Below are positions 46,797 to 58,527 of a stretch of 64,000 nt of DNA, in pieces. The notes under the pieces were generated by a model that made no database searches, was not told the origin of the DNA, and saw only the letters and a program-made list of their open reading frames with translations. The position numbers were made by a program, and so were the translations under genes. Source of the DNA: Allium sativum (taxonomy: Eukaryota > Streptophyta > Magnoliopsida > Asparagales > Amaryllidaceae); NCBI GenBank assembly GCA_030737875.1, contig CM060924.1, forward strand, positions 152,638,197-152,702,196. Direction: 5' to 3'. Positions within the stretch are counted from its first letter, which is position 1. Each line of letters opens with the position of its first letter.

Positions 46797-47808
46797 TTTG
46801 GTTTACAGAGCTCGAGAACAAGACATATTAGAACTGAACGAAAGAATTCATCAGAAATTGGATTAGTAATATCTAATAGGAATGACTCGTTAGAGATAGG
46901 ATCAGTAGTGTCCTAAAACGAGTGTGAAGAGTTTATTTATAAAGTAAAAATGAAAAAAAAATTGTTTTGAAGATTTAAATCCTATTATATGTGTTTGAAT
47001 ATTATTTTTATATTGATTTGGACAGTTGAGTATATACATATTTTGTGTATACGCCTAGCTAGCGTGTATTCGAAGTCTCAAATATTCTAGATAGATATAG
47101 AATCACACTCTAGTCGCCCGGAGATGATTCTGATGATTGACTAGTCGTCATCAGAATTTGTGTTCGAGTTTCGAAAGTAGGATATTTATATATTTCTAAT
47201 TGACTGGGGTGAGAACCAAAGCTAGATAGGGCCTATTGTTGTGATTTGGCATCAAAAACATGATTTTTGGCTATGTATTAAAGTTATGTGTTTGAAACGT
47301 TATCCAACTAATTGACTGATGGTTGTGTTGTATGATTATTGTTTTGGTTTATTAAAAATTTTGAACCATTTAGCCTAATTGAACCAAATGTTGAACTGAA
47401 TTGAAAATTGGTTGCAAATGCATGCATATACATACATATACATTGAACATGTCATAGCAAGGAGGCTAGAGCAGAGGAATAAAATTGTTTGCCTGACAAA
47501 TAGGTACATGTTTATTGTATATCTTGGGGTTTTGATGATTTTATGAGCCGATTGGCTAGCCGCTTCGCTGTTTCTTTTTCTTTTTGAGATGAGAGGGCCT
47601 GTGTGGAGCCTTTGGGGATTTTCCCGGTGCTCCCGATGCAGGAGAGGTTATAGCGAAATTTTTTGAAAATTTAGGGTGTTAGACAAATTTTTGGAAAATT
47701 AGAAATTCTTAGAAACTGAAAAGTTGAAGAAGGAACACCATAATGAAATTTGAGTTGGTTAGTTAAACAACTTTCAGCTCCGTTCCTTTTCGAGGACGAA
47801 AAGGTTTT

Positions 47809-47821
47809 AAGTGGGGGAGAA
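47809..47821 (+). promoter_or_regulatory. Polypurine tract, element 2
   Basis: AAGTGGGGGAGAA flush with the right LTR; resembles the chromovirus tract at 33379-33393. Confidence 0.88.
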
Positions 47822-50800
47822 TGTAACAACCCGGAAAATCAGAGCCAATTCAAAAATTTTATTTTGGCTAATTTAATGAATTTTGAATATTTAAAATGGT
47901 TTATTTCAAATAATAACAGCTAAAAGTTTATTTTCGACGAACTTAGAACGTATAATTTTATTTTAATTATATAACGAGCCTAAAATGGCGCGGTAGTTCG
48001 AGAATTCGATTTCTAATTTCAAATGAATATACAGAATTCAATATAAGTCAGAATTGAACGAAACCAGAAATATTTGAATCTGTTAAACAACACATTTCTA
48101 AAGAAGTTAAGAAACTAAGATTTCACTTTAGAAATGATAAGTTACATCCAGTTTAAAATTCAGAAAAGTCGCTGTGGAATTTATATATATTTTAATATAT
48201 ATAAAGCCCTTAAAAATGGAAATATTGCATACGACCTTCGTTTTCGATGAAACCACTTTTGCTGGATCCGGGACGTCAAGTTATTGCTAGATTCCAAAGT
48301 TCATAATTTTCCGAATCAATATGTGAGCGTGGCAAAGGAAAACGCGTTTGACCGGTTTTAGTTGAATTTAATCGACTGGAAAATGACTATTTTTCAAACG
48401 GTATCAGAATTCGATGAAATTTGTTTCGTTGGGACCGTATCGTCAATACGAAGTCATAAATAATTTTTCTGCAATTTTTAGTGTCCGTATGTGGCCCCGA
48501 TAAATTAAAATGTACGTTAAAATCAATATTGACCGTTCTATTGATTTATATTTTAATTTTGAAGAAAACCGATCGAAACAGTCGAGTTGGCTTTCTAGAC
48601 ATATCCCATTGTGTTCGGAATGGGGGTATTTGACTAGGGGCGACAGTCATTGGGTGTCGTTTGGAGTTTGATATAGAAAGTCAACATTAATGGAAAAATA
48701 ATAATAATTAAATTATTATATATATATATTTGAATTTCCCCCAACCCCTTTTCTCATTACCAGACCCGTTACCCAACCCCCCACCGTTCATTCTCAAATG
48801 ACAAACATGAAAAAAAACTTCATCGCGCCCAGCGCGACACCCACCGTCGCCCTCCCTAAGACCGGCGCCCCCCCCACCATGTGCCTCCTCTCCTCCCCCC
48901 TCTTCTGAGTTGAACCGACGCGCCCCCCAGAAACCCGCCTCCTAAAACCCTAGCACCGCCTTCCTGGGCCCAAACCTCGGCCAGCGCCACCAACCGCAGG
49001 TCTCCACCACCCCTCCGACGAACTGCGAACCCCACCCCCCTTAGAAAACCGAGCACAGTAAGTTTTTACTTTTATTTAATTTAAAATAATTATTTTAAAC
49101 TTGTTAAAATCAGTTTTAAATTTAAGATCTTAGTAAATCGATATGGAGTTGTTTTCTTTTGATAAAAATTCGAATTTTACATATATAATGGCATGTTAAA
49201 GATAAGATTTTTATATGTATGTAGAATATATTTTCCTATAGGAAAGATTATATTTTTATACTTAAGAAGATTGCATTTTAATACATAAGAAGATATGATT
49301 TTTATACTTAATAAGATATGATTTTTATACTTAGAAAGCTATGATTTTATAGTTAGAGAGTTATGATTTTTAAATTAGAAAGGTTAGGATTTTTAAAGTA
49401 GAAAAGAAATGATTTTTAATTATAAAAAAGAAGTGATTTTTAAATAAGAAAAGTTACGATTTTTAAAATAGAAAGGTATGATTTTTAAAAATGAAATGGT
49501 AAGATAAAATTTTGATTTTTTATAATGAAATAGCGAAGATTAAAAATATGATTTTTCTAAAGAAAGCGTTGAAATAAAAAGGTGATTTTTATTTATGAAA
49601 ATCATCGTTCAAAAATATGATTTTTAACATATACTGCATGAAACAGAGGGTGATGGGACGGTCTGAAATCAAAAAGGAATCTGAACCATTCAGAATTAAA
49701 TAATGGTGGAGTGGAACCCAAAGGTGAGAACTTCCCACTTTAAATTCTATTTTTCTAGTTAGAATATATACTAGGATGCAGACGGTGCCTAGCAGCACCC
49801 GACACCCGTCGTCCACAAACCATGAAAGGCTTGTTTGATTTGTTTGGTTGATTGGATTATTTAGTTAAGTTAGATTTGGAAAATTAAACGAATTGAGGTA
49901 ATTTAGTTTGTGTATGACGTGTTACATTATGAGGCGAGGGATATGGCTAGACCTTATCTCGGTTCTAGTATCGCGCCGTTATGCCTCCGAAATTTTCTAA
50001 ATATGTTAGAAAAATAAAAATATCATTTTTACTAGATAAATAAATAAAATAAAATATTCATTTACAAATCAGTCGATTTTTTTATGTACACCCATTTGAC
50101 TGATATGGATTGGGACGATAAATTTTACACATCGCCCAACTGTACAAATAATATTCAGTATTTGTTGGTTGAAACCCCATATGGGTGTTGGGATGACAAC
50201 ACTAGTTCCAATTGTTTAGTTGTATGTCGATCGATTGGTTGACAGGCTGATATAAGCATTTATTATTTATAATTAATGCTTATGCAGTTGTGTGGTGCAC
50301 TCTGGATGATGGTTGATTATTTATCATTGTTGTGATATACATGTGTTGTATGAAATCCATATAAATCTCTTTATATTGTAATTGGTTGTGTCTGATTCCA
50401 ATTCAGAACTGAAGAATATTTTAAAATGGCGAATATTTTAAAATAACGAATATTTTAAAATAATATTCTGAAAAGGATTAAAATACGATTTTGATGTCTA
50501 ATTTTGGATGGACATGAATTATTGAAATATATAAAGCCGTGTTGATTAGATATGCGCCATTTTGACGCAAACGATATTTATATCGATTATATTCGTTTTT
50601 ATAATGAATATAGAAAAGGAAGTGATTTCAAAATCTAATATTTTGAAAATATTATCATTTATATATTAGTGATATAGAATATTCAATTTTGATTTGAAAT
50701 TGAAAATAAAGTTGGAATCGTTTTTAAAACGATGTTAAAACGATTTATAAGATATTTTTTTAAATGGAAATCGACGAAATATATATAATATATATATTAC

Positions 50801-53800
50801 ATATATTAAATGGCCTGAATAGAACGTGCCGCGTAGCGGCCGTTCGCGAATTTCGACCATTGACTTCGAATTGGCGTTACGGGAGATCCGGCCGTTGGAT
50901 GATCCTAAAACCAGAACCGTTGGGTTCGTATCGAAAAGAACTTTCTAACAAATATAAGATATTTGAAATCTAACGGTTGGATTTGGAATTATGTCCAAAT
51001 CAAATTTGGAAAAGGTCGTTGTAAGTGCAATGCGATGACCGTTTATGGAAATTGATTGTACGGGCCTTGATAAAATTATTAAAAATATCAATAATTTGTG
51101 TAAAATCATAATAAATGATTTGAAAAGAGTTGGAATGAAAAATTCCACATTTGTAATGATAAAAATATATTTTTATCGAAATGAACTAGTTTATAACTAG
51201 AAAAATAATCCAATATTTTAAAATAAATAAAATGGATTGAGAATGGGTTTTAATATAACCAAAAATTTCCAATATAAGAATTGGAATGGATTTGAATCGA
51301 AATTATCTTTGGAATATTTCGATATTGGATTCTGTGATTATATGGATATTGTGGAGGAATTTGAAAAATATATATATCGTTATTCCAATACGATATTTGT
51401 TGGTTTCATAATTTTGTATTGAATATAAGCCGATATATTTTCTATTCAGAGTCTTGTATTTAATATCAAATTTGATTTGGGTTTGTCGTGAATGGTATGT
51501 TTAATAATACCGTTCTTAAACCCAATTGAGTTAAGAAAAATTAGAAACTAACTGGAGATTAGCTAAGTTGAATGATTTTCTGGGTATTGATCTGATGTTG
51601 GTTTCGGCTTTCGGGGTTAATACTTCGGGAATTGCTCTCTTACTAATTTACAGTTAGAGACTGATGGAATGTGAATTGGGTTTATCGTGAATTGTGTTTT
51701 AAACGACATTCGTTCTTTAACCCGATTAACAGTGAAATGTGATTTGGAATTTATAAATCTTTTTATTTAGGTTTAATGGAAATTTTCCAAAGTAAAGTTT
51801 TCCAATATATAAATGGGAATGGAATGGAATTCGATTTGGTAATAATCGAAGTGAGCTTCTTTGGAGGAAGACTGTTACTATATATGGAATTTAAAAGGCT
51901 TCTCCGTTATTCCATTTATATTATTGGTTGGATACGGAAGTTTATATCGATTATATATATTGATCTGTTTTCCGTAAAGATTCCATAATTAATGGAATAA
52001 GATTTTGGGTTTGTCGTGAATGGTATCTTTAATAATACTATTCTTAAACCCAATGGAGTTAAGAAAATTAAAAACTAACTGGAGATTAGCTAAGTTGAAT
52101 GGTGTCCTGGGTATTGATCTGATGTTGGTTTCGGCCTTCGGGCTTAATACTTAGGGAATTGTTCTCTTACTAATTTACGGTTAGAGACTGATGGAATGTG
52201 ATAACCAAAATTATCAATTCATGAAAATAAGGTTTAAAATGTGAAAAGAATATTTGAATAAAAGAATATTCTAGATTGGAATGAGGCGTATGTTGTGTTT
52301 GTGTAGCACTTGTTTATAATATACGCGAGTTATTCGGAAAGACCGGGTTTATCCCATTCTGAATAACTGATACGATGATAAGTCAAAGATGAAGACGGTG
52401 GTTGAAGACCAGAGGTCTTCACATCGTTTGGATTATTCCTGATGATCTTGATTGGGTCGTACACCCAAGAGGAGGGAATAAGTTGGTGATCGTCCAGACG
52501 TACTTGGAGATCGATGAATATGCGAGGTACAAGGTGCCTCCGGTTTCGTTTAGACCCAGAACGGACTTGCAAATGGACTGTGTGTCTGACATTGGATTTC
52601 ATTATGTGTGATTAATAGGATCAGTTGCATGGCGTGAATTGCCTATGTGGCATACTGACATGTAGTGATCAAGGCTTTTGTTGAAAAGCAGGGTCTTGTG
52701 GTTGATGATCAAAGCACGACCTTTGTGGCATCGCTTTGTGTAGCGTTAATTCGCGAGCCTCACACCCCGGTGTGAACCAAAAACTGGAGAGGACATCAGG
52801 GAGGACATGCGTCTCTTTCTAGCTAGGAGTGGCGTCAGCGTTTGCAAGCCCTGACGAGTTTGACTCATGTGGTTGTTGGATTTTGAGGCTCCTCGGTAAT
52901 ATCGGTCGATCCGGGACCGATGGAGTCATTCGTTGGCTCATTTACGCCCCATAGGGCGGGCAGACGTATTGTTCAGGGTTTAAGTTTAATCCACTCTGTG
53001 TGGACCGGCCCTGACGATCCAAGGGTCCACCTGAGTCTGGGTCCTGAGACATGGGCTAGAGCATCTCGAAGCGGTGAGGACTATCTTTTGCCTTGGTTCA
53101 CAGATGGAAATCCAACTTCCAATACGACATTTTGCGGTTTTATTTGTAGAGCCTAGTATGGCGACATGATATATGGTACCCATGCCGTCTATGATTGGTA
53201 CAATTATATTTGAAGTTGTTTTCTTCACTTATAATAACAATAAAAGATTAAATTTCGCGTATCAAGCATTCTTTGGCTATTATAAGGGAAAACCCTATTC
53301 TCCGGCTTGCGTTGCATTGTGTGATGGGACCTGGGTCTTATAATAGCTTAATTGTTCTTTATTTAGCATTGCGCTATTTGTTTTATGCACTGGTATTCTT
53401 GAGAGGCAACCCGTTCCGTGTTATACGGCGAGGTCCCTTGATTTACCTAACGTTAAAATAAAGATTAATAACTGTTTTAGTTCTCACACCAGTCACATGA
53501 CTGACTTGGAGTTTATTGTTTTAACCTAAACTCTGGGTGCCCTTATTATCACACGGGCAGCTAGTAGTTGGGTTTTACAGATATTATATTCACATAATCC
53601 TGGTTTACAGCTGGAAATATACTCGGAAAGCTCTGTATCCATGTATTCCTTTCAGTTGTGTTTTGTATTATTTTTCCGCTGCATTGTAATTATTTAATCT
53701 CTGATATTTTCGGATGTATAATATTTATTAATACTCTATTATATTCTTGTACTCTGATGTAAATTGTTATAATAAGCAATGAAATGTTCTTCTGATTTTG

Positions 53801-53865
53801 TTCTGATTCGTCGTGTTCTCAATTCAATCCGTGCTTTCCTTCACGGGGAAGTTCGGGTCGTTTCA
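47822..53865 (+). mobile_element. Right LTR of element 2 (6044 bp)
   Basis: Uninterrupted copy that shows the empty sites of the two insertions in the left LTR (about 48090 and 48706). Contains GC-rich block D (48780-49057), GTAAGT at 49058, hairpin 49784-49799, P hairpin at 51477-51525 with stem GAATGGTAT/ATACCGTTC, and hairpin GAAGACCAGAGGTCTTC at 52404-52420. In a 120-bp sample (44463-44582 against its match) I count 3 differences, so the element is older than the chromovirus. Confidence 0.9.
48780..49057 (+). other. GC-rich exon-like cassette D
   Basis: Same block as 41620-41947 with deletions (notably around 48870-48890), followed by GTAAGT. Being the other LTR of one element, it should have been identical at insertion. 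Confidence 0.55.
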
Positions 53866-54355
53866 ATTTCTGTTTTATTTTATTATTGTATTGTTTTTAT
53901 TTTTTGTAAACTGTTTCAGTTGGTTTTCTAATTTTATCTAAAAACTAGGTATTTCTTGTTTGTCTGTAAAACTAGGGTTTTCTAGTTTGTTTATAAAAGT
54001 AGGGTTTACTAGCTATAGGATTTATAGTTAGGATTTACGGATTATGGGTTTGTAATTCAAGGGAAAATCTGATCTTGGGGATAAAGATCAGTCTAGGTCT
54101 TAGGAGAGCATAGGATTAGAATAGGAGAAGGGTTTACGAGTTTACAGGGTTTTGTCAGAGGGATCTATTTTAATACCTATTAGAAATCTTGGGAATGCAG
54201 CGGTAGGAAGGGTTTGCCGAAGCTAGGTAAAATATGTGTCATTTTATTTCTGCATTTATTTTCTCTACTAAAATCTATGGTGTGATAATTTTAAATACCT
54301 TGTTAAAATCCAATAAACCATATTCACCCCCTCTAAGGCTAATCTAGATCCAACA
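53866..54355 (+). mobile_element. 3' part of the old LTR split by element 2
   Basis: Starts right after element 2 and ends ...TTCACCCCCTCTAAGG...GATCCAACA, which resembles Copia SIRE-type LTR ends, but no TGGTATCAGAGC follows. The first roughly 293 bp recur at 63706-64000 with about 13 differences. No gene. Confidence 0.45.
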
Positions 54356-55600
54356 GAATTCAGGACTCAAGAAATGGACCTGGAAATCAGGCGCATGCAT
54401 GTTTGGGCATTGGATTGGATTAGAGAGGGAACTACCCAACATAAAGCACTTGAACAGCAGGTGTTAGATTTGGTAATTGGTGATAACTTTTAAATGATGA
54501 TGATCAAATAATGGATATGATTCAAAGGGTTTCGAGAGGTGAATCATCTCATTAGGATTTGGATTATGTTAATCGGAGTTCATTCACTCAACCATCTTGG
54601 AATTCTCGGAATCCACTAGATTCTTAATTATCGGTTTTTGTGGTTTATGATAAGGGGAAGGGTCCTACCGTCCATCTTATGTGCTATATGGATCACTGGA
54701 AGTGCTAGGGGTATCCGACGATGTCATGGATAAGTGTTTGTTTCTTGCAATTTCTTTCAGATATCGTTGCCATGTGGTTTTGGCCGTTGGAATCTTGATC
54801 GATTAGAAGTTGGAAAGATTTTCCAAACAATTTCGGGTTCATATTTCCCGACCTGAAAATGTAACGACACTCACCAAAATCAAGTAGAGACCATAGTGAC
54901 TCTATGCAAATTACTTGAAAGATTCAACACCACATTGGCTTCGGTGGATTGGCCAGATCGATCGATGGTTCTGATTGTTGCAGTCTCTGGAATTCAGGAC
55001 AATTCTATACTCGTGGGACCTCGGAGAATTCTACCATGAAGCCGACAGTTTTTTGAGGCAAAAAGAAGGACAGACCACGAAGCTCTCCAGGTCAATGCTG
55101 TTAAGATGGAGGAACATCCAATTCTAGAATCAATAGACGAAAGCGTAAAGCTTAGGCAAATCCTGGCATAGGAAATCAAATGAAAAGAGGGTCAAAATAC
55201 GATTCATATGCAAAGATGAATGCAAGTCTATAAGAGATATACATGGACATCAAAGACCACCTTCCGGCAAGAAGGAAAGCGAGATGGGTGCCCATTAAAT
55301 AAGAGATAAATTTCGGTAATTTCTGTTTATTTCATGAAATTGTTGGATATGAAACAAATGAATGATCATCAAGGAGCAAGTTTGAAATGGACAACTTTAA
55401 TGGTATGTACTAAGTAGGGATGTGGCAACGGAATAGGAGCAATTGTTGGTCGCACAGGAAAGAAGCAAGCCTATCTTGCGAAGGTGCATTATAATTAGCT
55501 GATAACTGAAATTCGAAAATACTAACGACCAATCTCCTACCTATGTACGGGAACAAGAGAGATCCTTCGTCACGCTCTTGGACGATGATAAACCATCAAT
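54356..55600 (+). pseudogene. gag: Decayed Tat-like gag
   Basis: Homologous to the gag at 13784-15858 but riddled with stops and shifts. Recognisable stretches are the MWFW-type segment at about 54770-54785, RVHISRP-like near 54835-54860, LLERFNTTLASVD near 54908-54950, and the knuckle FCLFHEIVGYETNE near 55320-55365. No long frame survives. This is an older relative of the gag-only element, now a relic. Confidence 0.7.
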
Positions 55601-55629
55601 TTTACTTTCATTTTAGTCAATTTGTAATA

Positions 55630-56640
55630 AACGGCTAAGCCGCTTACTCTTATACAAGAACCGTGAGATGCTTAGGGATGCTTTGAGTGTTGAATAATCT
55701 TTTAGTTTTTGCAATAAAATATATGCTTCTTCACTTTAATAAAATTATTTGGCAAGTATAGCTATCTAGATGTGAAATCGACAATGCAATTATATTAATA
55801 AAAATATTTTGTGGGTATGGATGATGCTTGTCAAGTATGTATTTTTCAATTGGATAACTTTAATGAAACCATTCAGCCAGTATGCCTAATGCTCATCGGA
55901 TATAAAATATGATTTCAAACTAATATAATAAAACTATATGGTGAGTATGGATGATGCTCATTGAGCAAAAAGATTTCAATTAAAACTTAATCCACTTGAT
56001 AAACCGTCATGTATGGCTGATGCATGAAAAGAGCCCGATGAGGCTATGGAATGCCAATTATAGTTGATTGGTAAGAGCACGGAGAGGCTATAAATCATCA
56101 AGTATGGATGATGCTAGGTAAGGATTTGGAAGATCAAGTATAGTTGATGCTTGGTAGGGCGCAAAAAAAGTGTGAATCGTCTAGCATAGTCGATGATTAG
56201 TGAGAAATCAACAAAACTAAGGGTAGTATGGATGACGCTTGGCAAGAGGTTAACCAAACTACCAACCGTTAAGTATGGTTATTGTTTCATGGGGAACAAA
56301 CAAAACTAGGGAATGCTCAATACGGATGATGCTTAGTGAAAACCCGACGATGTTACAAATCAACGGTATGGCGAATGCTCGACCAAAGCCTGGTGAGGCT
56401 CCAAGCCACCATGTATGGCCAAATCATGACAAAAATCTGGCAAAGTTATAACGCAATGATTATGGCTTATGTCAAGTAGAGCCCGACGAGGCTCCGATCG
56501 CGAACTGGGGATTATGATTTGCATAGAAAAAAATAGTATTGTCGGGTGTGATTGGGCTTGGCGAGAGATCGATGAGGCTAAATCAGTAAAGTGTGGACGG
56601 CACTTGACAAGGAATCGACCTGGCATGGCGCAAACATAAA
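55630..56640 (+). repeat. Decayed hairpin repeat array
   Basis: About fifteen diverged units on the pattern GAGTATGGATGATGCTC or CAAGTATAGTTGATGCTTGG, at the same place relative to gag as the array at 16056-16456. Many stems are still pairable with U-G pairs. No coding frame. Confidence 0.65.
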
Positions 56641-57571
56641 CATCGACTCGAAGAGGTCGCGCACACCAAACCCGAAGATGTTGCATAATTCGATAAAAGC
56701 TCAACAAGACTTCCGATAGTTATTTAGAAAAACTATTTGACATATAAACGATTCCGCCAGATCATGAACTTTGATTACGGCTCAAAACCGCTATGAAACT
56801 CATGATCAATCCAGAGACATTCTAGATATTGGAATATACAAAATACATCTTCCACAGAAAGGTATGTTTTGGGGGACAAGTGTTAACATGCATTTCGAAG
56901 AAACTGTTATGCTTTGGACTTGGATGTTGGATGGCTTGAAAATCGGGTACTATTGGTTATATGAGCCATGAACAGCTAGATTCATCAGAATATCATTTTG
57001 GGACAAAGTGGATTGAAACTCAAAATTTGGCAAAGTATCGGATTGATATGTTTCCGAAGCAGAGCAACTGGACTAGAAATATAGTTTAAGTGTTAGATCA
57101 ACGCATATTCGAGACAAGGAATCCCAAGGTTTACAAACTTTTTCGAAACCTCATCGATAACTCAAAATCGAAGGCACGAATCAACAAACCAACCATTGGA
57201 GTAGTAAATAAGGAAAATAGGTTACCCACCTCGTCGGAATTTCTTCTTCTTCTGAAGATTTGCAACATTTGAAAGTGTTACAAAAACACTTTCATCTCAA
57301 ACAGATTTTGCAATGTCTTCGAAATGTTGCTAACGCGGAAACGTTGCAAATCAAATCTCTTCTTCGTCACTATATTCCACTATGAACTTTGCAACACCGG
57401 AAACTACAATAAAGTGCTCTTTGCTAGATAAATATCGTATAAACCTTGAATCTTGTTACGCTATTTCAAGGCTTCATCGGATCCTGTCAAAAGTTTGATA
57501 ACAAGTTTGTATCTAGTGGGTAGAACCATTAACTAAAAGAGCCTATATTCTAAATCCTTAATGTCAAAAAT
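56641..57571. other. Unassigned TE-like stretch
   Basis: No frame or domain recognised. One perfect hairpin at 57270-57294. The final 100 bp before 57572 could be leader of the Copia relic. Confidence 0.4.
57270..57294. repeat. Perfect 10-bp hairpin
   Basis: TGAAAGTGTT, 5-base loop, AACACTTTCA. Nearby GCAACATTT and GAAATGTTGC are also mutually inverted. Confidence 0.7.
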
Positions 57572-57990
57572 ATGTCATTTTCCATGTCTCGAACAACAAA
57601 TTTTCCGGCAAATTTCAATCAATATTCCTCAGTCTTGGAAGAAGCGAGCGCCCTTCAAGTTATGAATCAGCAATTAACTCGATTGAATCACTCTGATGGA
57701 GATAATTTTACTTGTTGGCAAGAGAAGATGAAATTATTCCTGTTCATTGTCAAATTGTTCTACATTTTGGGAAACATATATACCCTATTCAATAATATTG
57801 TCATAGTTGATTGCATTAGAAAATGCACATAAGGAAGCAGAATGGTTTGGAAATTTATTAATATAAATTTCACTACGGAGCCATCTCCAGTAGTCTCGAT
57901 TAGCTGTGATAACCAAAATACGATATATAATGTCCTTAACAAGATATATAATGGAAAGTCTAGACATGTGAGTCTAAGACAACAAATGTA
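57572..57990 (+). pseudogene. Copia gag fused to RNase H end (deletion derivative)
   Basis: The first about 70 codons (57572-57780) match the N-terminus of plant Copia gag, with LNHSDGDNFTCWQEKMKLFL as the typical (G/D)-DNF-x-W-x-EKM motif. From about 57815 the sequence instead matches the end of Copia RNase H (EAEWFGNLL, then a CDN-like segment, then YNGKSRHV near 57945-57968). Protease, integrase and reverse transcriptase are missing between them, so roughly 4 kb has been lost. A stop at 57830 and further stops make it non-functional. Confidence 0.7.
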
Positions 57991-58527
57991 ACGACTAGCA
58001 TTTTATGTATCGCAGGATCGTAAAATATTTTTATTTAATTCTCTAAGGGTCGGATCATTCTCATATTTTGATATATGGTTTATGGGGATGTGAGACATGT
58101 CCATAATTTTTATCAATTTTATTTTTCACCATTTTGCCCCAGTCAATTTTGTATAGAGCATAACTTTTGACTGGGATCGAATATGGTGCAGGGATCAATT
58201 TCATTGGGTCGGAAATGGTGTTTCCAATTCCGTTGAGTGATCACATAAAATTTTTGGCTGAGCGCTTTGGTAGGAATCGTTGTTTTAATGCTACACAATT
58301 TTTGGACAGACTAATTAGTCATCAGTGGGCTGATTAGTGAGGCCCATTAAGGCTTGGGTCTATTGGCTATAAACAGGAGGGTAGAGGCAAGGAGAATGAT
58401 TTACTTTCTTCATTCTCTCATTTGGTTGGGGTTTGTGGTTCTCCCTACTCCACCAAATACCTCACCACTCTATTAGATTCATAGATCTACGTAAGTAGAT
58501 TGAAGATTTACACTGAAGAAGAGTTGA
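57987..58527 (+). mobile_element. LTR-like fragment
   Basis: Begins TGTAACGACTAG, has TATAAAC at 58368-58374 and GTAAGT at 58491-58496, and is cut by the next LTR fragment. It may be the start of an LTR; no partner in the window. Confidence 0.3.

Larger units (their letters stand above)
46782..47821 (+). mobile_element. Internal region of element 2 (non-coding)
   Basis: 1040 bp, collinear with 5534-6595. Primer site TGGTATCAGAGC at 46785-46796, overlapping hairpin GAGCTTTG/CAGAGCTC (46793-46813), polypurine tract at 47809-47821. No frame of interest. Confidence 0.85.
18938..53865 (+). mobile_element. Giant-LTR non-autonomous retrotransposon, element 2 (nested)
   Basis: One element of about 13.2 kb, stretched to 35 kb by insertions. 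The left LTR is in three pieces: 18938-19203, 29724-30356 and 41557-46781 (about 6.12 kb in sum). The internal region is 46782-47821 and the right LTR 47822-53865 (6044 bp). The bases flanking the element, ATTT at 18934-18937 and ATTT at 53866-53869, could be a 4-bp target duplication. The right LTR supplies the empty-site sequence for both insertions in the left LTR. No protein is encoded by the element itself. Confidence 0.8.

Noticed and set aside
51776..51988. Frame starting MEIFQSKVFQYIN shared with 61618-61830
   Set aside because: Same reasoning: part of the duplicated LTR, disrupted in the copies at 10480 and 44690.
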